Source: a virus. From it: DNA of 44,381 nt. A program made the position numbers and the translations under genes. The stretch covers positions 1-44,381 of the IMG/VR virus record IMGVR_UViG_3300007735_000739; one strand, 5' to 3'. The notes beneath the pieces are model-generated. The model was given only the letters and a program-made list of their open reading frames with translations. It did not search any database and was not told the origin of the DNA. The stretch's first letter is position 1; each line of letters begins with the position of its first letter. Shown in pieces: positions 8,696-17,930 of the stretch.

Positions 8696-11600
8696 AGATT
8701 ATCTTGTTAGCATTGGAAAAGCAAGCGTCAATACGATCTCGTATGCATCAGATAAGTCGAATGGTGATAAAAATGCGCTAGATGAAGGTGATGATCTTGG
8801 AATTGATCCAAACACAGACTTGCCATTGATAGACTTTGGTAAAAATGACAGCTTGACATCGGGTTACGCATCATTTGTAACAAAAGTCAATGAGTATTCA
8901 TTGACAGATAATTCAAAAGAAGCATCACATTCTCGCCGTGGCGACGAAATTGAAAACGCAGAATCGCAGGGCGCAGAAAGTGTCTTTGCAAATGAGAGCG
9001 ACTTGTTTCAAAAAAATTATTTTGAAGATTCTGGCACAGTTCTTGATGAAACAATTGATAAATTAGGGAATAATTTAGAAAAATCAGGACCAGCGCTTAT
9101 TAAAAGCGTAATGCCAGACGCTTCATATTCAGATATTGTTGCAAATCAATCACCTGCTGTTGCTGCAACATTTAAAATGCTTAAAAAGTACAATAAATAT
9201 ACTGATTCGTCTGATTCGGGTAATAACAATTTTATCGATACAAAAGGTTCAACAACTCCTACAGACTCACTTGATGCTGATGATAAAATTAAGTTGAGTT
9301 TTCAACGAGGATTTGGTGATTATCAAATTCCAAATGACACAACATCAAAAGAGAAGTCACTTCGAGAACTTTCGTCTATTGCGCATAGTATGATATTAAA
9401 AGCTGCAGGATGGGATGATTCTTTAACAGCTGCAACTTCACAAAATCCTGATTTGTTATTCGACGATGTAACAGTTGACAGCCTTTCAAAATTTCCTATT
9501 GTCAATTCATTGTTAAATCCCGATCAAGTTCGACCGCGTGAATCGTGGGGCGCGCCTACAAATGGTGCAAGTTCATTTTTGGCAAATGAAGGTGAAGCAT
9601 TGACAAAAATAGCAACTGATGCTGTTTATACTAAATCTTCTACAAACACAAACACACCAGAAGTTACATTTTCAAGAACAGAACGAACAAATTCATCTCG
9701 TCCAATACTACGTGCATATCAAGCTGCTATATCAATCACGTCTCTTGCAATCATAATCGAAAAAACATTAAACGATAAATCACGATATTTTAGTGATGAG
9801 ACATTGCTGGCGTCAGGCCTCGGACCATTTTATATGGGAAAATCTGCAAGATCTAAGGCAGATGCAACGCTTAGATCGATTTCTGATATAGCAATAACAA
9901 ATACGGGCAGATTTTCTTATCTTTCATGTGTTAGAGCAGGTTTGACTTTGTATTTTGGCATTGACGCAAATGGTGATTTAAACTTTGGAAATAATGATGT
10001 GTCTTCTGTTTTGAATTTTTCTTCACAAATAAAGCAAATTGCAGAAAGAGGAATAAATTCTGAAGTTCATGAACGCTTGGCACAATCACATGGATTTTGG
10101 CATGCAATTTCAAGATCTTGTGTAAGGATTATCACGCTATTCGAGAAATCATTGGAAAATGAAGACTCAACTTTGCTCGCAAATCAAATTTATGATCTTC
10201 TTTCATCAAAAGCATTACGAGTTGCAAATGTATTCGCACAAATTGGTTATTCTTATTACATTGCGCATTTAGAATCACCCACAGAATCAACGCAAGCTTC
10301 AAATAATGAAAATGGTCATTTAAAATCAGCATTCGAAGTTGATAGTCTTGAATCACTACCCGGAACGAGAGTGATGAAGAGCAGAGATACTTCTGGCAGG
10401 AGTGCTCTTTCACTTGCATGGCGTCATAGCGCAGTTCCAAGTGCATTGCTTTTGCCACCTTCGCTAATTCAAGCATCACTTGACATGGATTATATTTACG
10501 AAGGCCCAAATCCCGTCAAACAAATGGCATCGACAACATTACAAGACAAGACTTATGTCACGATAAGAAACAAAGGAAAAATACCGATTCAAGTAGTCAA
10601 TAATTTAGAAAACAGGTTAGATGCTGAGTATGTTCCATTTTATTTTCATGATATTCGTACAAATGAAATGATTGGATTGCATGCATTTTTAGATTCTTTA
10701 ACCGATGGGTATTCTGTCAATTTTAATAGCACACAACTTCACGGAAGAGCAGATACAGTCAAAAACTATAGCAATACAAAAAGAAATATAAACTTCTCAT
10801 TTTGGCTTGTAGCAACTTCTCAAGAAGATTTTGATGAAATGTGGGCTAAAATAAACAAAATTGTCACATTCGCATATCCTCAATACACGGGTGGTGTACT
10901 AAACGTTTCTAAAGATGTCACATTTAACGCAATTGGTGGCGCAAGAGACTTTGTTTTCGAACAACCATTTAGTCAAGTTGTAGGAGGCTCACCCATTTTG
11001 AGACTTCGTATCGGTGATGTGATTAAAAGCAATTATTCAAGATTTAATTTGTCACGTCTCTTCGGCGCGGGCAATACAGAAACCGGTGGAACAATAACGT
11101 CCGCCGCGGGATTTGGTGCTGCTGTTGATTCTTTACAACAAGTAACAGATAATCAAACACTTGCAAAGAGCAATGTCTTCAATAATATTGCACTTGCAGG
11201 TATTCTATCTGTTTTAGCATCGCCAGCAGAATTAATTACTCTACTGCCAGATCCGAAAAGTTCTGGTCTCGGTGCACAAATTGCTGCAGCTGGAACGAAT
11301 TTAGCATATGATGCGCTTGATCTTGTATTGACAAATGGATTCGTGAATCCTCTTCTTCCTTTGATAAAAAATAATTGGTCACCTTCATTAACTGCATTAG
11401 GAACTTCTACGGCAGGAATCGACTCTATTTTTGGAAAATTGTTCTTAAAACCAAGAAGCGAGCCCTATGAATTTATTTCAAAAGCTGATAAGAATACAAA
11501 AGTCTATGTAAAACTTACACGGCCAGTTCAAATTTCTATTGATTCGTTAATTCAAAACCCGCAAGACGTAAACACTGGACCTATAAAAGCAAAAGCTAAA

Positions 11601-12260
11601 TTTGCAGATATAACGCTCCCAATGTCAGACAGCTTTGTATTTCCCGTTTCAAATAAAGACATACTTTTGTCAGATGCTGTTTGCGATATTACACTTGATG
11701 AATGCTTATTCGATCCCGATTCTTATTACAGCATAACTCTCGCTAGTTTGTTTAGCGTTGCCGGAATGATTTCTAATATTCAAGGAACGCTTGTTAGCGC
11801 AACATCAGCAGCAACAACTTCATTATTGTCATCTGCTGGCTCTCCTGTTGATGTGTCTGCATTGGGTGATATTTTTGGAAGCTTGATGCGACAATTTACA
11901 TCTCCGCTAAGAAATCCTATCACATATGCCATTGAAGACAATATGAGCAGAGGACTTGCAGGCGTTGTTACATCAATTCAATTCAATTGGCTTGATCCGT
12001 CAACTGTTTGGGAAACATCATGGAATTCTAGGGCGCCGATGGCATGCAAAGTGACAATTGCATTTGATCCAATTCATGATATTTCACCTGGACTTGATCA
12101 ATATGGCGCTAATCGCGCACCAATCTACAATGTTGGCGCAACCAGACTAACAAGTGGTGATCCACATCAAGATCACGGTAACAAATCACATACAGCGTAT
12201 ACAAGAAGCGGCGCAGAATCATCACTCAAGCAATATATCAATCAAAAAATGATTAAATAG
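8673..12260 (+). CDS. Large baseplate/hub structural protein, 1195 aa
   Basis: I place the start at the ATG at 8673 (MSTRQTLKDYLVSIGK) because AGGAAA lies about 6 bases upstream; an in-frame ATG at 8637 has no such site. The first ~300 residues are low-complexity, acidic and Ser/Asp/Asn-rich. The middle (about residues 600-800) contains the structured stretch YEGPNPVKQMASTTLQDKTY and FHDIRTNEMIGLHAFLDSL, with NINFSFWLVATSQEDFDEMW, patterns I associate with phage baseplate/hub proteins. The C-terminus has WLDPSTVWETSWNSRAPMAC followed by KVTIAFDPIHDISPG. Its neighbours are the LysM-like protein and a second hub candidate, so it probably forms part of the inner baseplate or the tube-initiating hub. 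Exact T4 equivalent not resolved. Confidence 0.65.
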   Translation: MSTRQTLKDYLVSIGKASVNTISYASDKSNGDKNALDEGDDLGIDPNTDLPLIDFGKNDSLTSGYASFVTKVNEYSLTDNSKEASHSRRGDEIENAESQGAESVFANESDLFQKNYFEDSGTVLDETIDKLGNNLEKSGPALIKSVMPDASYSDIVANQSPAVAATFKMLKKYNKYTDSSDSGNNNFIDTKGSTTPTDSLDADDKIKLSFQRGFGDYQIPNDTTSKEKSLRELSSIAHSMILKAAGWDDSLTAATSQNPDLLFDDVTVDSLSKFPIVNSLLNPDQVRPRESWGAPTNGASSFLANEGEALTKIATDAVYTKSSTNTNTPEVTFSRTERTNSSRPILRAYQAAISITSLAIIIEKTLNDKSRYFSDETLLASGLGPFYMGKSARSKADATLRSISDIAITNTGRFSYLSCVRAGLTLYFGIDANGDLNFGNNDVSSVLNFSSQIKQIAERGINSEVHERLAQSHGFWHAISRSCVRIITLFEKSLENEDSTLLANQIYDLLSSKALRVANVFAQIGYSYYIAHLESPTESTQASNNENGHLKSAFEVDSLESLPGTRVMKSRDTSGRSALSLAWRHSAVPSALLLPPSLIQASLDMDYIYEGPNPVKQMASTTLQDKTYVTIRNKGKIPIQVVNNLENRLDAEYVPFYFHDIRTNEMIGLHAFLDSLTDGYSVNFNSTQLHGRADTVKNYSNTKRNINFSFWLVATSQEDFDEMWAKINKIVTFAYPQYTGGVLNVSKDVTFNAIGGARDFVFEQPFSQVVGGSPILRLRIGDVIKSNYSRFNLSRLFGAGNTETGGTITSAAGFGAAVDSLQQVTDNQTLAKSNVFNNIALAGILSVLASPAELITLLPDPKSSGLGAQIAAAGTNLAYDALDLVLTNGFVNPLLPLIKNNWSPSLTALGTSTAGIDSIFGKLFLKPRSEPYEFISKADKNTKVYVKLTRPVQISIDSLIQNPQDVNTGPIKAKAKFADITLPMSDSFVFPVSNKDILLSDAVCDITLDECLFDPDSYYSITLASLFSVAGMISNIQGTLVSATSAATTSLLSSAGSPVDVSALGDIFGSLMRQFTSPLRNPITYAIEDNMSRGLAGVVTSIQFNWLDPSTVWETSWNSRAPMACKVTIAFDPIHDISPGLDQYGANRAPIYNVGATRLTSGDPHQDHGNKSHTAYTRSGAESSLKQYINQKMIK

Positions 12261-12268
12261 AGCAAACT

Positions 12269-12568
12269 ATGTCAACAAGCAGATATGTTTTTACACAAAA
12301 GCTAAATAACAAACATTTCGCAACATCAGAAATGACATCAAAGATTTTTGGTGCTGCTGATAATGGTTCATTAGCTTCTAACTTGTATCAAATACAATCA
12401 GGAGAAAGATTAGATCATATTGCGTTCAAAGTGTGGGGTGATGCTACACTTTGGTGGATCATTGCTGCAGCATCTGGAATAGGCTGGCCAACTCAATTGG
12501 TTGCAGGAACATATGTAAGGATACCTACAGACTTATCTGCTGTGTATAACATTCTAAAGAGTAAGTAA
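12269..12568 (+). CDS. LysM-like / gp53-type baseplate protein, 99 aa
   Basis: Small protein whose residues ~46-90 read as a LysM-like module: YQIQSGERLDHIAFKVWGDA then LWWIIAAASGI and a final GTYVRIP. The pattern 'GERLD.IA...WGD..LWW.IA..N/SGI' is shared by tail protein X and baseplate wedge gp53-type proteins, which clamp hub and wedge together. It lies 8 bases after the hub gene and its stop overlaps the ATG of the next gene (TAATG at 12566-12570). I am confident of the LysM-like fold, less so of its precise place in the baseplate. Confidence 0.75.
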   Translation: MSTSRYVFTQKLNNKHFATSEMTSKIFGAADNGSLASNLYQIQSGERLDHIAFKVWGDATLWWIIAAASGIGWPTQLVAGTYVRIPTDLSAVYNILKSK

Positions 12569-15432
12569 TGTCAAACATTCTTGAAACATCGATGATTCCA
12601 CAAGCAGCTACGAATACGCTTGCATTGTCTGATGCAGCTGACCAGCTGGTCAGATACATGCGAATCTCTTCTAGAAATGATATTATTGATGCGATATCAT
12701 TGAGCGCTACATCAAATATAGAAACAAATGCCAATGTCAGTGCGCTAGATGACGCGCTAAAGAGACGCGCTGCGCGTGATATGTTGACACAAGTAGGAAA
12801 TTATGATGGCGTGTCGTCTGCACAAATTCAGTCAGCAATAGATGACCTTAACAGCTCAGATGAGATGATAAAAATTTCATCAATAACACCAAAAATGTTT
12901 GGCGATCTTAATTCAGAAAGAGCTGTACTTGATACCAAGTCGAGTAAGACAGAAATTATGCATTATGCAATGAATGGTTCAAATGTAGGCATAAATTTTA
13001 GCGATAGAGGGTCAGAATATACTGCACTTTTTTGTAACATGATTCCGTCTGTCGAATTATCAGCATGTGTCCCATACTTTAGATTAAATTTTATTCAAAG
13101 TTTCCAAAATTCTAAAGAAGTCTCACTCCCGTTTTTGTCATTAGACTCGTTTTTAGGTGCAAAACGTGAAGACTCAAATGGCGCATATTTTTATGGTGCA
13201 AATTCTGTCCCGTCAAGTCCTACAAGTCAAGCACTCAATCCATTTACAACTCGTGCTGGTACAAAATCAAGTGGAATGGAATTATTTTTGACACCACAGA
13301 CAGTTGTCAATACTGACATTAATCAGAATGCAATTTATAATGCAACAAGAGGAATAAAAGTACTTGATCCATTGCAGCCGCTTATGTCGATTGAAAGTGT
13401 AGCAATTGATGTTGAATCACTAAGCAAAGGCTTCATGGTTACAAACTCTAAAGTTTCACTTTCATTAATTTTACATGATAGAAGTCGGCTGGCTGAGATT
13501 TCGCCACTAATCTCTCCAACACTTTATCCTGCAATAAGAGTTGAAGTTGAAACGGGTTGGTCGCATCCAGACAATAATCCAATGTCAAATAATCCATACG
13601 CTAAATTTTTGAATGCTTTAAAAATTAGACAAATTTATGCTGTGTCTTCTGTCTCCCTAAATAGTCGTGATTCAACATCATTAAATCTTAAAGTTATTCT
13701 AACAGGAGTGGGAGAGTTTACATCGAATAATACATCTATTTTTACTGGTAAATTTATTTCATATGAGTTATTACGTTCTAAGATGAAACAATTATTTACA
13801 ATCATTGATCAAGCAGGCACAAGCACTGGAACTGAAGGGTCAACAATAGGTACATCTCAGACTATTGTTGGTGCTGAACCTATTAAGATTGATTTATCTA
13901 ATTGGGACACTAGCGACAAATGGATTAAATACGAAGATTATTTAACAATCTCACAATTAATAGATAATACATTAGGAGATCAATCTGTAGCTGATAAATT
14001 AATAGATAAATACAAAGACATAGTCACTAATTCTATAATACAAGATTCAACATCAATAAATCAAACTAGTCTTAGTGAACAGTTAAGAACAGAGTTATCA
14101 TTAGAACTATCTAAAGTAGATTATTTAACATCGCCATATCTAACATCAGAAGTTTTAGATGAAAAAATAAAATCATTCATTAAAAGAAATATATTAACAA
14201 CTCTGACTACAGACACGGTATCAAATACCCTCACAGGAGACAGCGTTCCTGTCCCAATAATCTCTTTAGGAGATGCAATATTTCGACTTTTTACTGTTCC
14301 AATGTCATTTATTGACATTTATGACGAGATAAGAGTCACAACGTTCGATTTTAATGATTATGCTGGAAATATGGGAGGATTTAACATAGGACTATTTCCA
14401 ATATTAGTCTCAGACATCAATGACAGAATAATAAAACAAAAAATGACATGTGAAGCTGCACTTGTTAGTTTGCTACAAGAAGCAAAAAATTCCGACCATC
14501 CTGCATATGGAATTAAATTTGCAATTACACAAAAACAAGAAGCAGAAAAAGCATATTCAAATGATAAAAGTCAAGAATCTGTCGATGCATCAAGCAAAAC
14601 AAGAGAAGAAATACAGTCAACATATGAACGAAGTTTAAAAGAACTTTACACATCAAAAAGTACAGCATTGTCAGGGCTCATAAATGTTTCATATGAGCCA
14701 AAATTTGTTCCGCCCGATGTCAAATGTCACACAGAAGTTACATCAGTCTCAGACAATGGCGTTACAAAACTTGTTTTGAATATTTTCATTTATGATGGCG
14801 CGACTACGGGTAAAAGAAGTTTAAACTTATTGTCGTCGATTATGCAAAAAAGCTCGGGAAACGTAAGAGTCTTTACAAAATCATCTGATATTGACGCAAA
14901 TGTTTTTGGTTCTACAAATATGACACCATTCAACATTGTCAAAAAAGATAATGAAATGTACTCTGTCTCTGTGACTAGAGGACAAGCAAAATCAATACTG
15001 ACAGCAGCTTACCCAACGCTTCGAATTGGCGCAGAAGGAACAACAATAATCAATGCATCATATGCATCTTCTGTGTCTGGCGAATTACAAAATATTAAAG
15101 TCCTCGAAGGATATAAAAATAACATTAGCCCAAGTCAAGCGAATTCATTTCCTGGCGTTAATGCAGATTTGTTTGTGATACCCTCTTCGTTGACTATTAC
15201 AATGTTAGGCATGCCGCTTGTCAATAGAGGACAAATCTATTTTGTCGATTTCGGAACAGGAACTACGCTAGACAATGTCTATAGTGTCACCTCAGTTAAA
15301 CATACAATTAAGGGCGGATCATATGTGACTACAGTCAACTTAGTTGTTACATTCACAGGCACAATTAAGTCAATCATCACAGATATTCAAAACGATCTTG
15401 ATGTTTTGCAAAGTTATACAAAAAATTTATAA
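12568..15432 (+). CDS. Baseplate hub protein, 954 aa (gp27/gpD-like C-terminus)
   Basis: Large structural protein starting MSNILETSMIPQAATNTLAL. Residues ~270-420 hold a beta-rich block (SIESVAIDVESLSKGFMVTN; FTSNNTSIFTGKFISYELL). A helical, charged insert (about 640-700, EAEKAYSNDKSQESVDASSK) looks like a coiled coil. The C-terminal ~60 residues (LVNRGQIYFVDFGTG, then DNVYSVTSVKHTIKGGSYVT and TVNLVVTFTG) match the late-control gpD/gp27 hub barrel pattern, in which a Y.V..V.H.I..G...T...L strand pair closes the domain. It ends the structural module; a promoter for the replication genes follows within 10 bases. Probably the central hub that carries the spike. Confidence 0.65.
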   Translation: MSNILETSMIPQAATNTLALSDAADQLVRYMRISSRNDIIDAISLSATSNIETNANVSALDDALKRRAARDMLTQVGNYDGVSSAQIQSAIDDLNSSDEMIKISSITPKMFGDLNSERAVLDTKSSKTEIMHYAMNGSNVGINFSDRGSEYTALFCNMIPSVELSACVPYFRLNFIQSFQNSKEVSLPFLSLDSFLGAKREDSNGAYFYGANSVPSSPTSQALNPFTTRAGTKSSGMELFLTPQTVVNTDINQNAIYNATRGIKVLDPLQPLMSIESVAIDVESLSKGFMVTNSKVSLSLILHDRSRLAEISPLISPTLYPAIRVEVETGWSHPDNNPMSNNPYAKFLNALKIRQIYAVSSVSLNSRDSTSLNLKVILTGVGEFTSNNTSIFTGKFISYELLRSKMKQLFTIIDQAGTSTGTEGSTIGTSQTIVGAEPIKIDLSNWDTSDKWIKYEDYLTISQLIDNTLGDQSVADKLIDKYKDIVTNSIIQDSTSINQTSLSEQLRTELSLELSKVDYLTSPYLTSEVLDEKIKSFIKRNILTTLTTDTVSNTLTGDSVPVPIISLGDAIFRLFTVPMSFIDIYDEIRVTTFDFNDYAGNMGGFNIGLFPILVSDINDRIIKQKMTCEAALVSLLQEAKNSDHPAYGIKFAITQKQEAEKAYSNDKSQESVDASSKTREEIQSTYERSLKELYTSKSTALSGLINVSYEPKFVPPDVKCHTEVTSVSDNGVTKLVLNIFIYDGATTGKRSLNLLSSIMQKSSGNVRVFTKSSDIDANVFGSTNMTPFNIVKKDNEMYSVSVTRGQAKSILTAAYPTLRIGAEGTTIINASYASSVSGELQNIKVLEGYKNNISPSQANSFPGVNADLFVIPSSLTITMLGMPLVNRGQIYFVDFGTGTTLDNVYSVTSVKHTIKGGSYVTTVNLVVTFTGTIKSIITDIQNDLDVLQSYTKNL

Positions 15433-15440
15433 ATTTGTAG

Positions 15441-15469
15441 TTGTACATTAATAAACGCGCGCGTACTAT
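15441..15469 (+). promoter_or_regulatory. Sigma70-type promoter at the start of the replication module
   Basis: TTGTAC (15441-15446), 17-base spacer, TACTAT (15464-15469). The spacer contains the alternating palindrome ACGCGCGCGT (15454-15463), striking in this AT-rich DNA. The predicted start falls 7-9 bases after TACTAT, at or next to the ATG at 15478, so the transcript may be leaderless; no Shine-Dalgarno is visible. Confidence 0.5.
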
Positions 15470-15477
15470 ACGAGTAC

Positions 15478-16683
15478 ATGCATATTTTTATTTCAAAAAA
15501 AGCAGCAGGTTATGATAAAGACATTCTTATTACATCAACGGGCGAAGTACAAGTTTCAAATCTTCTTGACAAAGAATATACATCAAATGCATGGCACTTC
15601 GATGAAAAGTATTATAAATCAATTCCAAATCTTTCGCAGCTCTTAGAGAAAGAAATATCACTCATTCCAAAAGATAAAAATATTGAGTGGTGGAAAAAAT
15701 ATACGAACTCGCCGAGAGTTGACATTCTTCTGGGAAAGAATGCGTTTCTTTCAAATCTGAAAGCAGTCATAGAAGATGTGAATCGTATCATTCAAATAGA
15801 TGAATCATATACAAACACGTTCTATCAAAATCAAAATCTTTTAATCGATTCTCTGCAAAATTCATTTGTAGATTATAAAGAAGTTGAACGTTTAGAAATT
15901 AAAGACCAAATTGGTGATTTGAAAGATTTTAAAACTGGAATGTGTCATGTTCCAAAGTATGACAATTGGTCTTCTTCTACTGGCAGAATGTCTATTTTAG
16001 AAGGTCCAAAAGTTTTGACGATGAATAAAAACAATCGTCATGTATTCAAGTCGTCATTTGGTGACGATGGTGCATTGATAGGTATAGACTATAAAGCGCT
16101 TGAGCCTCGCGTCCTTTTTACAATAGCAGGCAATGATGCTTCGTATGAAGATCTATATACGCATATAGCAAATGAAGCTGGAATCAATTCTATTGAAAGA
16201 GACGTCATTAAAGTGATGATACTTTCGATTTTGTACGGAATGTCAAGAAAGAATTTTGTAATGAAATTTATCGAGACACAAGATATTGATGACATATATG
16301 ATAAACTTGTATTGACACTCGGGCTTGAAAAGATAAAAGAGAATATTGCAAAAAGAAGAGAGTTTGACAACGAAAATGTAATAAAAAGTTTTTATGGTCG
16401 AACACTAAAGTGTGATAAATCATTAGAAGTAAATTATTATACACAGTCGTCGAGTGTTGATGTTGCATGCGAAGGTTTTTTGTTTTTTATAAACAACTTT
16501 TGTAGATATCATGACATAAAACCACTCTTTATTATTCACGACGAATTAGTAGTTGATGTTCATAAAGACAAATACAATCTATTAAAACAGCAAGCAAAAG
16601 AAGGTTTGCTTATTCAAAGTTTAAACACAAAATTTCCTGTAACAACAAAGGTGTTCAATGGACGCGGAAACACAAATTCTTAA
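15478..16683 (+). CDS. Short family-A DNA polymerase, 401 aa
   Basis: Template-directed DNA polymerase palm/fingers core of the Pol I family. Visible motifs: STGRMS at 167-172 (the T.TGRLS motif), motif A IDYKALEPRV at 203-212 with catalytic Asp, motif B with R241, K245, Y253 and G254 in the canonical R-x3-K-x7-YG spacing, and motif C IIHDELVVDV with HDE at 354-356. It lacks any recognisable 3'-5' exonuclease domain, and only ~165 residues precede the TGR motif, so the thumb is reduced. Full-length phage Pol A proteins are usually 550-900 aa. This phage also carries a DnaE-type polymerase, so the small enzyme may act in gap filling or repair rather than main synthesis. No Shine-Dalgarno precedes the start. 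The next gene overlaps its end by 26 bases. Confidence 0.85.
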   Translation: MHIFISKKAAGYDKDILITSTGEVQVSNLLDKEYTSNAWHFDEKYYKSIPNLSQLLEKEISLIPKDKNIEWWKKYTNSPRVDILLGKNAFLSNLKAVIEDVNRIIQIDESYTNTFYQNQNLLIDSLQNSFVDYKEVERLEIKDQIGDLKDFKTGMCHVPKYDNWSSSTGRMSILEGPKVLTMNKNNRHVFKSSFGDDGALIGIDYKALEPRVLFTIAGNDASYEDLYTHIANEAGINSIERDVIKVMILSILYGMSRKNFVMKFIETQDIDDIYDKLVLTLGLEKIKENIAKRREFDNENVIKSFYGRTLKCDKSLEVNYYTQSSSVDVACEGFLFFINNFCRYHDIKPLFIIHDELVVDVHKDKYNLLKQQAKEGLLIQSLNTKFPVTTKVFNGRGNTNS

Positions 16684-17239
16684 CAATTTTGCAATTTACC
16701 AAAAACTACTTGGCATGCTTGGGTCAAGAAAAGAAAAAGTTCTTGATTTTGTTGACAAATATGCAGATAGAATTTCAACATGCCCAGCACACAATATGTC
16801 AAATAGGTCAACTGCCTCGCCAGGAGGGCTTGTTTTTCATTCACTTACGACTTTTAAGATTGCAAAAAAAGTCGTTGAAGCATCATCACTTTCTGTCAAT
16901 GCAGAAAGTTTATTGCTTGTTTGTTTGTTGCATGATATTGGAAAAATGGGTGATGAAACAAATGACTATTATATCCCACAAACATCTGACTGGCACCTGA
17001 AGCAGGGCCACTTATATACATGGAATCCCGAAGTATCAAAAATGTCACATCCTCATCGATCGCTGTATCTCATACAGCGAATGGGAATCGTTTTAAATAA
17101 CGATGAGTGGATAGCAATTCTTTGCCAAAATGGTACATCTAATAATGAGACTTCCTTTTATCAAGGAACTGAAAATAATTTAGCAGTTGTATTGCAGACT
17201 GCAATAAGACTTGCAAACGCCTCAGAAGAAAATATATAG
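16658..17239 (+). CDS. HD-domain metal-dependent phosphohydrolase
   Basis: 193-aa protein with the HD superfamily metal site: GGLVFHSL supplies the first His, and LLVCLLHDIGKMGD supplies the HD pair around residue 92. A later segment (SHPHRSLYLIQRM) supplies further His. HD proteins hydrolyse phosphate esters such as nucleotides; in phages they are thought to act in nucleotide turnover or signalling. Substrate cannot be deduced. AAAGG lies 6 bases before the ATG, and the gene starts inside the polymerase 3' end, suggesting coupling with replication genes. Confidence 0.8.
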   Translation: MDAETQILNNFAIYQKLLGMLGSRKEKVLDFVDKYADRISTCPAHNMSNRSTASPGGLVFHSLTTFKIAKKVVEASSLSVNAESLLLVCLLHDIGKMGDETNDYYIPQTSDWHLKQGHLYTWNPEVSKMSHPHRSLYLIQRMGIVLNNDEWIAILCQNGTSNNETSFYQGTENNLAVVLQTAIRLANASEENI

Positions 17240-17246
17240 ATATAGC

Positions 17247-17840
17247 ATGTCTAAAGCTGAAGGTGCACTAAACCAATATTCATCACGCGCAACTGGCATC
17301 CCAGTTGCTGGCGCTGTTGGAGGAGGCGACGATTTTGCACAAAGAATTGCAAAACCATTTTCTCCTAAACCTTTTCGTTCACAAGGCGGTTTTGAAAGTT
17401 CTGCAGACTCAAATTTCTCTATGCGATTGGGTCGTCACAATATTGAAGACATCGATCCTCATGAAGCGACATTTAACCTTGACGACATTCAATCTGACAA
17501 GATTACAGGTCCAAGAAAATTGCCGAGAGGATTTAAACTAAAGAAAAATACAAATTATAATTTAACATCAATGAAAGATTACGAAGAAATGGGTGATCAT
17601 GCAATAGCATCGTCTGCTTTACAATTTGAATCTAATTTACATGACTTTCTAGAGATCTTGGATGAAGATCCTGATGAAAACATGCTTAGAGCTGATGAAT
17701 TTAGTGGAGCTGGCGCTGTGGCAGGTTACACTGTACCACTTGGTAGTCAATCAAGACCAAAAGATTTTTACAAGAAGATGGCTAAAGCAGTTGGTGGATC
17801 TTTTGTCAAAGGTTCAACAAAACTTAATAAATCTCCTTGA
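17247..17840 (+). CDS. Hypothetical protein, 197 aa, with GAGAVAGY..PLG motif
   Basis: I place the start at MSKAEGALNQYSSRATG (17247), because the preceding in-frame segment overlaps the HD gene and looks non-native. The protein is largely polar and probably disordered in its first half (GGGDDFAQRIAKPFSPKPFR), with a helical acidic stretch (FESNLHDFLEILDEDPDENM) and a C-terminal SGAGAVAGYTVPLG followed by a basic tail. Short GAVAGY..PLG-type motifs occur in some phage virion and prohead proteins, by recollection only. It could equally be a replication accessory since it lies between the HD gene and gp32. The gp32 promoter overlaps its last codons. Confidence 0.6.
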   Translation: MSKAEGALNQYSSRATGIPVAGAVGGGDDFAQRIAKPFSPKPFRSQGGFESSADSNFSMRLGRHNIEDIDPHEATFNLDDIQSDKITGPRKLPRGFKLKKNTNYNLTSMKDYEEMGDHAIASSALQFESNLHDFLEILDEDPDENMLRADEFSGAGAVAGYTVPLGSQSRPKDFYKKMAKAVGGSFVKGSTKLNKSP

Positions 17841-17865
17841 AAATACCACCTCGAAGAGTTATACT
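17837..17865 (+). promoter_or_regulatory. Sigma70-type promoter for gp32
   Basis: TTGAAA (17837-17842), 17-base spacer, TATACT (17860-17865). Expected start is near 17872, giving a leader of about 59 bases before the gp32 ATG at 17931. The -35 overlaps the stop codon of the preceding gene. Confidence 0.65.
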
Positions 17866-17896
17866 AACTCTAAGAGCTTACAAATAAAAATGTAAG
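17855..17896 (+). promoter_or_regulatory. Two inverted repeats over the gp32 promoter and leader
   Basis: AGAGTTA/TAACTCT (17855-17861 with 17865-17871, 3-base loop) covers the -10 element and could be an operator. CTTACA/TGTAAG (17877-17882 with 17891-17896) lies in the transcribed leader. T4 gp32 represses its own translation through a structured, AU-rich leader, so the second hairpin followed by AU-rich RNA is a candidate autoregulatory site; this is inference. Confidence 0.4.
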
Positions 17897-17930
17897 TTGC
17901 AAATTAAACATTAAACACTTGGAAAATAAA

